Below are positions 8,708 to 16,940 of a DNA stretch of 64,000 bases, piece after piece. The translations under genes were made by a program, and so were the position numbers. Source of the DNA: Desulfoscipio geothermicus. GTDB taxonomy: Bacteria > Bacillota > Desulfotomaculia > Desulfotomaculales > Desulfallaceae. The first letter of the stretch is position 1. The number at the start of each line of letters is the position of its first letter. The stretch spans positions 34,479-98,478 of the forward strand of contig JAENYS010000010.1 of NCBI GenBank assembly GCA_016841645.1, written 5' to 3'. The notes under the pieces are model-generated. The model did no database searches, was not told the DNA's origin, and saw only the letters and a list, made by a program, of their open reading frames with translations.

Positions 8708-10798
8708 GTGATGAGTAACATGGCGACTGAAGATCCTTATGTGACCCCGGTAAAATACGTTAAAATGGTTGGTCCTCGCCGGGCCGAACAGCTGGCACGG
8801 CTGAAATTGTTCACGATACATGATTTACTCTATCATTTCCCCAGGGAATATGTGGACCGCAGTCAGCTTGTATCACCTTTTGACAGGCATTCCGGGGATA
8901 TGGTAACTGTCATAGGCCGGGTACTAAGCTGTCAGGAGAACAGATCTCGTAAAAATCTAATTATCACTAAGGCAGCGTTGGAATGTGCTCGGGGAATTTT
9001 TTATGCAGTTTGGTTTAACCGATTTCATGTCAAGAAAACCTTAGAACCAGGTACTTCTTTGTATATAAGCGGAAAATTAAACAATGGTTTTGGTCATCTT
9101 GAGGTGCATGTGCAGGATTACGAAATAATTACCGGTGAAGGCGATTCAATACATGCCGGGCGGATTGTTCCGGTTTATCCGGCGACCAGTGGTGTTACTC
9201 AGCGGATGCTGCGCACTTTTGTGTATGCGGCCCTGGAACAATGGCGCCAAAGCTACCGGGAGTTTTTGCCCCGCCGGGTGCTGGATAAAGAGGGTTTAAT
9301 GGCTCTGCCTGACGCTTTGCAACAGGTGCACTTTCCGGACAGCCATGCCCTGGCCGAACAGGCCAGGCGGCGCTTTGTTTTTGAAGAGCTGTTCTTGTTT
9401 CAGCTGCAATTGGCCCTGCTGCGCCATAATATAACGCGGGTAAAAAAACTACATGGCTATGGCCGAGTAAACAAATTGATGCAGAAATATATGGCTAATC
9501 TAAGCTTTATGCTAACCGCAGCCCAGAGCCGGGTAGTGGATGAAATTACGGTGGATATGGAAAGCCCCCATCCTATGAACAGGCTGCTGCAGGGCGACGT
9601 GGGTTCGGGCAAGACGGTGGTAGCGGTATTAACGCTGCTTAAGGCCGTAGAAAGCGGCTTACAGGGGGCACTCATGGCACCAACTGAGGTGCTGGCTGAA
9701 CAGCATTATCTATCGCTGGATCGCTCATTATCCTCGCTGGGTGTGCGGGTGGCTCTATTAAACGGTGGATTGCCTGTCAAGGAACGTCGCGCCCTGCTGG
9801 AGCAAATAGCCAACGGAGAAGTTTCTATTATCGTGGGTACTCAAGCGCTGCTTCAGGAAGATGTGATATTTAAAAGCCTGGCCGTGGTGGTAATTGACGA
9901 ACAGCATCGCTTTGGCGTAAGACAGCGGGGGATACTGCAAAAAAAAGGCGTGTACCCCGATCTATTAATTATGACAGCTACGCCCATACCACGCACCCTG
10001 TCCATGACGGTTTATGGTGATTTAGATGTGTCGGTTATTGATGCCCTTCCTCCCGGTAGGCAACCTGTGCGCACATATTATGTTGTCCCAGAAGAATTAT
10101 CCAAGGTTTTTCAATTCGTAGCTCGTCATGTTAGCGAAGGTCGACAGGCTTATGTAGTATGTCCGCTGGTGGAAGAATCTGAAAAATTGGATCTGCAGGC
10201 GGCGGAAGATCTATTTCAACAGTTAGTCAAAGGTGAGCTGCGCATGTGTCGGGTAGCTTTGCTGCACGGGCGCATGAAAAGAGCCGATAAGGAACTGGTG
10301 ATGGAACAATTTAGGGCTGGGCTGGTAGATGTATTGGTTAGCACCACCGTGATAGAAGTAGGGATTGATGTGCCCAATGCCGGTGTGATGGTAATTGTCG
10401 ACGCCGACCGGTTTGGCCTGGCGCAGCTGCACCAGTTAAGAGGCCGGGTGGGGCGGGGCGGCGATCAGGCTCACTGTATTTTATCGGCCCGGTTGCGTTC
10501 CCGGGAAGCGGCAGAACGAATTAAGGCAATGAAGACCAGTCAGGACGGTTTTTACCTGGCTGAAAAAGATCTGCAGATTCGGGGACCGGGCGATATGGCA
10601 GGTGTGAGACAATCCGGTATGCCTGAATTCAGGCTAGCTAACTTGCTAAAGGACCGGGATCTGCTCGGGGCGGCCCGCCGCCAGGCAATGGTTTTAATTA
10701 GCGACGATCCTGAACTAAGAAACGGGGAGTATCATTTACTGAGGCTAGTCCTTGAACGCTTGATTAAAGAGGGGAGTAGTTATTATCATATAGGCTGA
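8708..10798 (+). CDS. recG: ATP-dependent DNA helicase RecG
   Basis: 696 residues, full length. It remodels stalled replication forks and Holliday junctions. The N-terminal wedge domain binds branched DNA (PVKYVKMVGPRRAEQLARL, LLYHFPREYVDRS). The helicase core has Walker A GDVGSGKT near residue 300, motif II DEQHRFG, motif III TATPIPRT, and motifs V/VI with VSTTVIEVGIDVPNA and QLHQLRGRVGRG. The C-terminal RecG block is LKDRDLLGAAR. The start is GTG at 8708 or ATG at 8711 after GGAGAG. It stands alone between rpmB and a spore gene. Confidence 0.97.
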   Translation: MMSNMATEDPYVTPVKYVKMVGPRRAEQLARLKLFTIHDLLYHFPREYVDRSQLVSPFDRHSGDMVTVIGRVLSCQENRSRKNLIITKAALECARGIFYAVWFNRFHVKKTLEPGTSLYISGKLNNGFGHLEVHVQDYEIITGEGDSIHAGRIVPVYPATSGVTQRMLRTFVYAALEQWRQSYREFLPRRVLDKEGLMALPDALQQVHFPDSHALAEQARRRFVFEELFLFQLQLALLRHNITRVKKLHGYGRVNKLMQKYMANLSFMLTAAQSRVVDEITVDMESPHPMNRLLQGDVGSGKTVVAVLTLLKAVESGLQGALMAPTEVLAEQHYLSLDRSLSSLGVRVALLNGGLPVKERRALLEQIANGEVSIIVGTQALLQEDVIFKSLAVVVIDEQHRFGVRQRGILQKKGVYPDLLIMTATPIPRTLSMTVYGDLDVSVIDALPPGRQPVRTYYVVPEELSKVFQFVARHVSEGRQAYVVCPLVEESEKLDLQAAEDLFQQLVKGELRMCRVALLHGRMKRADKELVMEQFRAGLVDVLVSTTVIEVGIDVPNAGVMVIVDADRFGLAQLHQLRGRVGRGGDQAHCILSARLRSREAAERIKAMKTSQDGFYLAEKDLQIRGPGDMAGVRQSGMPEFRLANLLKDRDLLGAARRQAMVLISDDPELRNGEYHLLRLVLERLIKEGSSYYHIG

Positions 10799-10851
10799 GA
10801 TTATTGCAATTAATTTAACTAAACGAAAACAATCTGTGTAAAATGTTCCGC

Positions 10852-10880
10852 TCATAGAAAGTTTAAAAAATTACATACTA
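10852..10880 (+). promoter_or_regulatory. Possible forespore sigma-G promoter of the SASP gene
   Basis: CATACTA at 10874-10880 fits the sigma-F/G -10 pattern, with TCATA about 17 nt upstream as a weak -35. It lies 33 bases before the SASP start codon. The assignment leans on gene function more than on box quality. Confidence 0.35.
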
Positions 10881-10912
10881 GTTATAACAACAACAGAGGA
10901 GGTGAAAGAGCA

Positions 10913-11164
10913 ATGGCACAAGGTCAAAAAACAAACAGAAAATTAATACCTTCCCCAGGCATGGAACAATTTAAGTGGGAAACGGCCGGTGAACTGGGTG
11001 TACAGGTTCCCCAGGGCGGGTATATGGGTGATCTCCCCTCCCGGGTAAACGGGGCTATTGGCGGCAACATGGTTAAAAAAATGGTGGCTGCTTATGAACA
11101 AAGTCTGGCTCAGGGGCAGCAACCTGCTACCCCACAGGTTACCAATCAGAATCCTACTGTCTAA
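10913..11164 (+). CDS. Alpha/beta-type small acid-soluble spore protein
   Basis: 83 residues. It coats and protects spore DNA and is degraded at germination. The typical blocks are here: KWETAGELGV around the GPR cleavage site, the glycine turn GGYMGDLPSRVNGAIGG, and MVKKMVAAYEQ in the DNA-binding second helix. The Gln/Pro/Thr-rich tail is variable in the family. AGGAGGTGAAAGAGC precedes the ATG. The protease that digests it, gpr, is the next gene, convergent. Confidence 0.95.
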   Translation: MAQGQKTNRKLIPSPGMEQFKWETAGELGVQVPQGGYMGDLPSRVNGAIGGNMVKKMVAAYEQSLAQGQQPATPQVTNQNPTV

Positions 11165-11191
11165 AGGTTAATTATAATAAATCCAAATAAG

Positions 11192-11278
11192 GCCTCTGTC
11201 AGGTGGCTGGTCAAAGTTTAGTTTTAGTTTAGTCATCTGGCAGAAGGCTAAGCCAACAAGCGGTGCGTTGCTTGTTTT
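11192..11278. terminator. Two hairpins between the convergent SASP and gpr genes
   Basis: A 17-bp imperfect stem (11192-11208 with 11231-11248) is followed by AACAAGC/GCTTGTT at 11255-11276 with a short T run. Together they probably terminate both converging genes. Confidence 0.5.
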
Positions 11279-11290
11279 ATACTTAAGGGG

Positions 11291-12241
11291 TTAGTGTAGG
11301 TAATACGCATAATCCTCAGGGCTTATACCGGGGTGCATTGTCATATTAATGGCACCGGCGATAATCTGGGCGGTATCCTCGATTAAGGTGTCGATTTCTT
11401 TTGGGGTTACGGTGAGGTTGCCACCGAAAGGCTCCAACACATTTTTAATGGCCGCACTGGTATCTCCAGCCTGACCACCGGTGCTTTGAATATATTTTTC
11501 TATGGCATCCTGTGCTATGATAGCAGCATGAGTAACGGTGGGCACTCCGATTGCAATGACTCTGACTCCCATGGTTTCCTGATTTATACCGGATCGTTTA
11601 TTACCGATGCCCGATCCAGGGTTAATGCCGGTATCGGCAATTTGAATAGTAGTGGCGATACGATTAGCGCTGCGAGCCGCCAGAGAGTCGATTGCAATAA
11701 TCAATGAGGGGCGTGTCTTATCAACCACCCCGCGGACTATTTCGGCGGTTTCGATACCGGTGATACCCAGTACTCCTGGTGCCACGGCGCTTACCGGCCG
11801 CATGCCACCTTGCAGTTCTTGTGGCGCGTAGTTATATAGATGCCTGGTGACGAGACAGTGATTTACTACCTTGGGACCCAGAGCATCCGGTGTGGCGTTC
11901 CAATTACCAAGCCCAACTACCAATACGTTTAATTCCATGGGTAAGTTAAACAGTTTCTTTAACTGTTCAGCTAAAATTTCAGCTACTTCCCGGTGCGCCT
12001 GCTGATTATTTTCCTTAATTACCGGTGCTTCTAAAGTAATGTATTTGCCTACCGGCTTGCCCATAATCGCCTGGGCGTTTTGGTCCTCAATATGTACCGT
12101 TGTTACCGTAGCGTGTTCATAAGTATCTTTGTCCACCCGCACTCCGGGAATTTCCTGGCCGGTTTCACCACGGGTAATTTCTCTGGCCTCTAAGGCCAGG
12201 TCCAGAGATATATTCATTGTTTTTAAAAAATTACTGTCCAT
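11291..12241 (-). CDS. gpr: Germination protease GPR
   Basis: 316 residues. An atypical aspartic-type endopeptidase that cleaves SASPs during spore germination. It is made as a zymogen in the forespore, and the first 15-20 residues are the presumed propeptide. Family blocks: LVVGLGNWNATPDALGPKVV, VSAVAPGVLGITGIET, IAIDSLAARSANRI, IQIADTGINPGSGIGNKR and VIAIGVPTVTHAA. The ATG is behind AAAAGGTGAGC. Its neighbour is the substrate gene. Confidence 0.96.
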   Translation of the reverse strand: MDSNFLKTMNISLDLALEAREITRGETGQEIPGVRVDKDTYEHATVTTVHIEDQNAQAIMGKPVGKYITLEAPVIKENNQQAHREVAEILAEQLKKLFNLPMELNVLVVGLGNWNATPDALGPKVVNHCLVTRHLYNYAPQELQGGMRPVSAVAPGVLGITGIETAEIVRGVVDKTRPSLIIAIDSLAARSANRIATTIQIADTGINPGSGIGNKRSGINQETMGVRVIAIGVPTVTHAAIIAQDAIEKYIQSTGGQAGDTSAAIKNVLEPFGGNLTVTPKEIDTLIEDTAQIIAGAINMTMHPGISPEDYAYYLH

Positions 12242-12393
12242 TATTAGTTGCTCACCTTTTTTCCGTGGATCTATCTATTTTTTTTAAACCTGTTTTGTAA
12301 CGTCTGTTTATAAAAATATATTTACCCTTTTCAGTATTTATATGCAGATTTTTTTGTTGTTCTAGCTTAAAATTATTTGCTTAAAACTTTTTA

Positions 12394-12402
12394 TGGTATA
12401 AT
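12394..12402 (+). promoter_or_regulatory. Extended -10 promoter upstream of rsmD
   Basis: TGGTATAAT is an extended -10 element (TGnTATAAT) 32 bases before the rsmD start. No convincing -35 is present, which such promoters tolerate. Confidence 0.6.
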
Positions 12403-12433
12403 TAAAAAGATTTGAAAGAAAGGTAGGATAATT

Positions 12434-13015
12434 TTGCGGGTAATTGCGGGAGCGGCTAAAAAAAGACGGCTCAAATCTCCTGGTAAACTTCCTGTTAGGC
12501 CTACGGCGGATCGGGTTAAAGAATCTTTGTTCAATATCATTGGCAGCCAGTTGCCATGTTGTAGCTTTGCGGATTTATATGCCGGCACCGGTGGAGTTGG
12601 CATAGAAGCACTTAGCCGCGGGGCCACAAAGGTTTTATTTGTGGAAAAAGAACCTAGGGTTATACGTATATTACAGTATAACCTGACCATTACCGGATTG
12701 GGCGGGAACGCCGAAGTTGTTCAGGGCGATGTGCATACGGCCCTGGCTGCGGCCATGCGTAAACAAGATACCTATGATATTGTTTTTGCTGATCCGCCTT
12801 ACCGGCAGGGACTGGCGGAAGACATGTTGAATATTTTAAATAAATATCCTGTTTTGCATTTAAACGGCGTTATTGCTTTGGAAATTGGGGCAGATGAGGA
12901 GATGCCCGACCAAGTAGGTATTTATCTGTTGCAGCGGCGGGTTAAGTACGGCGATACAGCACTTGTTTTTTATCAATATTCAACACCAAAAACCCCACCA
13001 TTAAGTGAAAAGTAA
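12434..13015 (+). CDS. rsmD: 16S rRNA (guanine966-N2)-methyltransferase RsmD
   Basis: 193 residues. Methylates G966 of 16S rRNA using S-adenosylmethionine. It begins with the family signature MRVIAGAAKKRRL, followed by RPTADRVKESLFNII. The SAM-binding motif is FADLYAGTGGVGIEALSRGA, and the catalytic motif is ADPPY. The start is TTG behind AGGTAGG. It is first in a run with coaD and a coiled-coil gene, an order common in Firmicutes. Confidence 0.95.
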   Translation: MRVIAGAAKKRRLKSPGKLPVRPTADRVKESLFNIIGSQLPCCSFADLYAGTGGVGIEALSRGATKVLFVEKEPRVIRILQYNLTITGLGGNAEVVQGDVHTALAAAMRKQDTYDIVFADPPYRQGLAEDMLNILNKYPVLHLNGVIALEIGADEEMPDQVGIYLLQRRVKYGDTALVFYQYSTPKTPPLSEK

Positions 13016-13057
13016 GTTGGAGAGGTTATAAACCTTGACATGAGGAGGGCAAAAGTA

Positions 13058-13540
13058 TTGCGATTAGCAGTATATCCGGGTAGTTTCGATCCAGTTACCT
13101 ATGGACACCTGGACATTATAGAACGCACAGCGATTATGTTTGATAGGTTAATTGTTGCGGTATCCTCAAATCCATGCAAAAACCCTCTTTTTTCTACTGA
13201 TGAACGGATGGACATGCTTAGAATCGTAACCCGGCCATTTTATAATGTGGTAGTGGATCAGTTTTACGGCTTAACAGTTAATTATGCCAAAGAAAAGGAA
13301 GCTCAGGTTATTATCAGAGGATTGAGGGCTATATCTGATTTTGAAACTGAATTTATGATGGCTTTGACCAATAAAAGTTTGCAAGGTTCAGTAGAAACGG
13401 TTTTTTTAATGACTAGGGCTGAATTTTCTTATATTAGTTCCAGCGCAGTCAAGGAAGTGATAACATTTGGCGGCGATGTGAGAAATTTAGTGCCGCCGGT
13501 AATCCAGGAAAGGTTGCAGAACAAAATTAATAACCGGTAG
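13058..13540 (+). CDS. coaD: Phosphopantetheine adenylyltransferase
   Basis: 160 residues. The penultimate step of coenzyme A synthesis: transfer of AMP from ATP to 4'-phosphopantetheine. YPGSFDPVTYGHLDII carries the nucleotidyltransferase (T/H)xGH motif, and EFSYISSSAVKE is the second conserved block. The start is TTG at 13058 with GAGGAGGG eight bases upstream. An ATG at 13040 overlaps that box and would add six unconserved residues. Confidence 0.95.
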   Translation: MRLAVYPGSFDPVTYGHLDIIERTAIMFDRLIVAVSSNPCKNPLFSTDERMDMLRIVTRPFYNVVVDQFYGLTVNYAKEKEAQVIIRGLRAISDFETEFMMALTNKSLQGSVETVFLMTRAEFSYISSSAVKEVITFGGDVRNLVPPVIQERLQNKINNR

Positions 13541-13552
13541 GAGGTGCCTGTT

Positions 13553-14005
13553 TTGGAGCTATTTAATATTTTAAATGAACTGGAGGAATTAATTGGAAAC
13601 AGCCCCAAAGTTCCTATGACTAAACGTGTTTTAATAGATGAAGACAGGTTACTTGATTACTTGGATCGTATCAGAGCGTCTATGCCGGAAGAGCTGCGTC
13701 AGGCCAAATGGGTGCTTCAGGAAAGGGAAAAAGTAATCAGCGATTCCAAACGTGAAGCTGTGCGCATTATTGAGGACGCCGAAATGCAGCTTGAGAAAAA
13801 GGCTGTCGATTCGGAAATTACCCGTAAGGCTCAAGAAATGGGCGAAGAAATTCGCTTTCGCAGCGAAGAAATGGCCAGGCAAATTAAGCAGGGAGCTTTA
13901 GATTATGCCGATGAAATGCTGGCCGAACTGGAGGGAAAACTAAATAACATTTTGTCCCAAGTACAAGAAAACAGGTCTGAATTAAAAAGTGTCTCCAAAG
14001 AATAA
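13553..14005 (+). CDS. Conserved coiled-coil protein (often annotated as ATPase or F0-b-like)
   Basis: 150 residues with no membrane segment. The central part (about residues 40-140) is strongly helical and charged, rich in Glu, Arg, Gln and Ala, and should form a long coiled coil. It superficially resembles ATP synthase subunit b, but the membrane anchor and the ATP synthase operon are absent. The gene is a standard companion of coaD and ylbJ in this group of Firmicutes. The start is TTG behind AGGAGGTG; the GTG at 13544 lies inside that box. Function is unknown. Confidence 0.8.
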   Translation: MELFNILNELEELIGNSPKVPMTKRVLIDEDRLLDYLDRIRASMPEELRQAKWVLQEREKVISDSKREAVRIIEDAEMQLEKKAVDSEITRKAQEMGEEIRFRSEEMARQIKQGALDYADEMLAELEGKLNNILSQVQENRSELKSVSKE

Positions 14006-14035
14006 CTAGATTAAATACATAGAACCGGATACTGG

Positions 14036-14064
14036 TCGCCGAAACCTAAAATTTAATTCGGCGA
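14036..14064 (+). terminator. Weak hairpin at the end of the coiled-coil gene
   Basis: TCGCCGAA and TTCGGCGA form a perfect 8-bp stem around 13 nt, followed by TCTCTTTG. The loop contains the stop codon of the convergent ylbJ. The T run is poor. Confidence 0.4.
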
Positions 14065-15287
14065 TCTCTTTGTATTAATAGTAATATAAAAAATCTGTAT
14101 ATAATGGACAATAGTATTAATAATAGCAGTGTGGTAACCATAGCCAGTAGAGAGTAAATGATAAAAGTCCAAGTGTGGTAGTTTGACCAGGTGAAAACGG
14201 GAGCGGTCACCGGTAAAGTCAAAAGGCCGGTCGTGCTTGTAGGATTATAAAAAAGCCAAGTAAAGCAGGCAGCCAATATGGCGTGGGTTAGACGGGTAGC
14301 CAAAAAAAGACCCATGCGGAGGTCGGTTTGGGCAATCATGCTGGCTACCTGAGCGTGTATGGAAAGACCGCTCCAGCCAAGAATCATCCCTACTGCCATC
14401 AATTGCTGCAGCTCGCTTGCTGAAGCTTCTGAGGCCATTTTGGTACCGGTGGTCATTTCAAAAAAACCGCTGGCCAGGGCAGTTAAAATATCGGGCGCAA
14501 AGCCTAGGGGGACCAGTATGATGCCTATAGCCGATGCGATATGGCCGATGGCACCGGCTTCATTTAGCAAGCGGATAATTACAGCGAACAAAATAATGAA
14601 ACCACCTATATTTATTAGTTTGGTGATAGAAGAAGCCACCGCTTCTCCCAGTAATTTGCCCAAGGGTTGTTGCTCTGCTCGCTGGTGTTGTAAAAGGGCG
14701 TTAAATGCGTTCCCTATCGACCAGGGCCGGTCACCTGCCAAGGGTGGCCGGCTCCGGTCATTACGTCCGTAAAATCGCAATATTAAGCCCAGTATAATAT
14801 TAGCCAGGTAATGTGCACCGGCAATGACTAAACCCAGCTCGGGCTTGCCGAACATGCCTACCGCTACGGCGGTTAACATAAACAGTGGGCTGGAATTATT
14901 TGTAAAACACATTAGGCGTTCACCCTCTAGCTTGGTGCACAGACCTTGCTGGCGCAGTTGGGCTGTGACCATGCTGCCAATGGGAAAACCGGATGTAAAA
15001 CCAATAACCATAACAAATGCCCCGCTGCCTGGAACGTTGAACAAAGGCCTCATTATTGGCTCCAGCAGTACCCCCAAAAATTTAACAAAACCTAATCTCA
15101 TAAGAATTTCTGCAGAAATAAAAAAGGGTAATAGTGAAGGGAAAACATAATTCCACCAAGTTCTCAATCCCATAGTTGCTCCATCGAAAACATCTTTGGG
15201 GTGGGAAACCATGGCAACTATAAATGCTAAAGCAAGAGCTGTCCATAATAGCGATGTTGGGAACATTTTTTTTAGGTTATGTCTCAA
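14046..15287 (-). CDS. ylbJ: Sporulation integral membrane protein YlbJ
   Basis: 413 residues with about eight to ten membrane segments and nucleoside-recognition (Gate) domains, as in YlbJ of Bacillus, which is made under sigma-E and needed for spore cortex formation. Characteristic blocks: WWNYVFPSLLPFFISAEIL, GFTSGFPIGSMVTAQL, CFTNNSSPLFMLTAVAVGMF and GFFEMTTGTKMA. The start is TTG at 15287 behind AGGGGG. The position next to coaD is conserved in many spore formers. Confidence 0.92.
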   Translation of the reverse strand: MRHNLKKMFPTSLLWTALALAFIVAMVSHPKDVFDGATMGLRTWWNYVFPSLLPFFISAEILMRLGFVKFLGVLLEPIMRPLFNVPGSGAFVMVIGFTSGFPIGSMVTAQLRQQGLCTKLEGERLMCFTNNSSPLFMLTAVAVGMFGKPELGLVIAGAHYLANIILGLILRFYGRNDRSRPPLAGDRPWSIGNAFNALLQHQRAEQQPLGKLLGEAVASSITKLINIGGFIILFAVIIRLLNEAGAIGHIASAIGIILVPLGFAPDILTALASGFFEMTTGTKMASEASASELQQLMAVGMILGWSGLSIHAQVASMIAQTDLRMGLFLATRLTHAILAACFTWLFYNPTSTTGLLTLPVTAPVFTWSNYHTWTFIIYSLLAMVTTLLLLILLSIIYRFFILLLIQRDRRIKF

Positions 15288-15440
15288 CAGCTTTAACCCC
15301 CTATGTATTAGAAGACCTCATAATAAATTTAGTTTATGTGCAAATGTTTACCATGATTACTTAATATTGTTTAACCTTTAAATTAGCTATCTTGGAGTTT
15401 TGGGTATAGCATTTTTTATTGATGATCGATACCTCCCCAC

Positions 15441-15470
15441 TTGACAAATAACCTACATATTTTATATAAT
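15441..15470 (+). promoter_or_regulatory. Sigma-A promoter of yceD-rpmF
   Basis: TTGACA at 15441-15446 and TATAAT at 15465-15470, 18 nt apart, 30 bases before the yceD start codon. Confidence 0.85.
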
Positions 15471-15499
15471 TTTACCTGTTGAACTATGGAGGGGTGTTT

Positions 15500-16015
15500 A
15501 TGCCCTTTTTGGATGTAGAACGACTTAAAAAAGTAAAGGGTGAACGCCGGAGGGTAGTTTTTACCGGTTCATTACCCGTGTTGAAACTGGAAGACAGCGA
15601 GTTTTGCTTTGTGGAACCGGCGCAGTTTGAACTTATGCTGACTAATGTGGGCAGCAGCGCCGTAGATGTAGAGGGTCAAGTGCAGGTCGCGCTAAAAGTA
15701 CCCTGCAGCCGTTGTTTGCAGCACTTTGCTTATAGTTTAAACGTGCCGTTCAGTGAAACCTATTACGAAAAAAACCAGCCGGCCCACAGTGGTAAGACCG
15801 AGGAATGGGTAGCCTATTCCGGTGATTACATAGATATTACGCCGGAGGTTTTGGGTACGGTTTTAATGAATTTACCAATGCGGTTTATTTGCAGCGAACA
15901 GTGTCGGGGTTTGTGCCCCATTTGTGGTGTGGACCTGAATACTCAACAGTGTAATTGCATCCGGGAGGATATAGACCCACGCCTGGCTAAATTACAAGAA
16001 TTATTGAAGTCATAA
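15500..16015 (+). CDS. yceD: YceD/DUF177 family protein
   Basis: 171 residues. Members are co-transcribed with rpmF across bacteria and have been linked to 23S rRNA accumulation. The DUF177 core is about residues 50-150 (VPCSRCLQHFAYSL, then DITPEVLGTVLMNLPMR). The C-terminal cysteines CSEQCRGLCPICGVDLN and CNC could hold zinc. The start is the ATG at 15500 behind GGAGGGG; a TTG seven codons upstream has no box. rpmF follows after 21 bases. Confidence 0.85.
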   Translation: MPFLDVERLKKVKGERRRVVFTGSLPVLKLEDSEFCFVEPAQFELMLTNVGSSAVDVEGQVQVALKVPCSRCLQHFAYSLNVPFSETYYEKNQPAHSGKTEEWVAYSGDYIDITPEVLGTVLMNLPMRFICSEQCRGLCPICGVDLNTQQCNCIREDIDPRLAKLQELLKS

Positions 16016-16036
16016 ATTAAAGGGGGTGGATGAAGT

Positions 16037-16213
16037 ATGGGTGTACCAAAGAGGAGAACTTCCAAGCAAAAAAAGCGGCAGCGCAGGGCACATTGGAAAA
16101 TTGACGCCCCCGAGCTGACAAATTGCCCGCAATGCCATGAACTGATGGCACCGCACCGGGTTTGCCCCAGCTGTGGTTACTACAAGGGAAGAGAAGTAGT
16201 GGCGGTAAAATAA
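16037..16213 (+). CDS. rpmF: 50S ribosomal protein L32
   Basis: 58 residues, the normal length. It starts MGVPKRRTSKQKKRQRRAHW, followed by the four-cysteine zinc knot CPQC...CPSCG. AGGGGGTGG precedes the ATG at 16037. It sits 21 bases after yceD and before a terminator, so yceD-rpmF is one operon separate from the fap-fab genes. Confidence 0.96.
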   Translation: MGVPKRRTSKQKKRQRRAHWKIDAPELTNCPQCHELMAPHRVCPSCGYYKGREVVAVK

Positions 16214-16228
16214 AGAAGAATTTACCAG

Positions 16229-16257
16229 AATAAGCTCTAATTGGGGCTTATTTTTTT
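16229..16257 (+). terminator. Terminator of yceD-rpmF
   Basis: AATAAGC(TC) pairs with (GG)GCTTATT, followed by a run of seven Ts. Confidence 0.85.
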
Positions 16258-16269
16258 ATGCATAAATGG

Positions 16270-16298
16270 TTGCTTTTTTTTCCCAGTTGAGGTATACT
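16270..16298 (+). promoter_or_regulatory. Sigma-A promoter of the fapR-plsX-fab operon
   Basis: TTGCTT at 16270-16275 and TATACT at 16293-16298, spaced by 17 nt. The FapR-like box begins seven bases after the -10. Confidence 0.75.
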
Positions 16299-16304
16299 CT
16301 GATC

Positions 16305-16320
16305 TGATACCTGGTGCTAA
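16305..16320 (+). promoter_or_regulatory. FapR operator
   Basis: TGATACCTGGTGCTAA resembles the FapR palindrome as I recall it (TTAGTACCNNGTACTAA-like). It covers the expected transcription start, 30 bases before fapR. FapR bound here would block its own operon, and malonyl-CoA would release it. Confidence 0.75.
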
Positions 16321-16349
16321 AGTTACAGGTACTATGGCAAGGTGTAATT

Positions 16350-16940
16350 ATGGGCAAAAGCAATGTGGTAAAATCTGAAAGGCATGGGTTATTAATAAGG
16401 AACCTGGCCGGCAACCCATTTTTGACCGACGACGAATTGGCGCAGCTGCTGGGGGTAAGTATTCAAACCGTCAGGCTGGACAGGGCAGAGTTGGATATTC
16501 CCGAGATGCGGGAGCGCGTCAAAAAAATGGCCCGGGGAGCCTACCAAAACCTAAGGTCTATTGAGGACCATGAGGTGGTGGGTGAGTTGGTCAGCCTGGA
16601 AATTGGCCTGCAAGGTATGTCGATGCTTAATGTTAGCGGAGAAATGACCTTGCGCAAGACTAGAGTGCTGGATGGGCAATATCTATTTGCCCAGGCTAAT
16701 TCACTGGCGCTGGCCCTTATTGATACCGAGGTGGCGCTTACCGGTACGTCCAAAGTCAGTTTTAAAAGACCGGTTTTCCAAGGCGAAAAAGTAGTTGCCC
16801 GGGCCAATGTTACTCGAAGAAAAAATAATAAATATATGATTAGAGTTTATTCCCATGTTCAAGACGAATTAGTATTTCAAGGAAAATTTTTGGTGTTTGA
16901 CCTTTCCAAGGAGGTTAACCGGCTTGAAGATAGCCATTGA
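16350..16940 (+). CDS. fapR: Fatty acid biosynthesis transcriptional repressor FapR
   Basis: 196 residues. Represses fatty acid and phospholipid genes, with malonyl-CoA as inducer. The N-terminal helix-turn-helix is LTDDELAQLLGVSIQTVRLD, joined by a linker helix to a C-terminal hot-dog effector domain (GQYLFAQANSLALALID, SFKRPVFQGEKVVARANV). The start is ATG at 16350 behind AAGGTG; upstream codons in the same frame run through the promoter and operator. Its end overlaps plsX. Confidence 0.95.
   Translation: MGKSNVVKSERHGLLIRNLAGNPFLTDDELAQLLGVSIQTVRLDRAELDIPEMRERVKKMARGAYQNLRSIEDHEVVGELVSLEIGLQGMSMLNVSGEMTLRKTRVLDGQYLFAQANSLALALIDTEVALTGTSKVSFKRPVFQGEKVVARANVTRRKNNKYMIRVYSHVQDELVFQGKFLVFDLSKEVNRLEDSH

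Noticed and set aside
13553..14005. ATP synthase subunit b
   Set aside because: No membrane anchor and no atp genes nearby; only general coiled-coil likeness.
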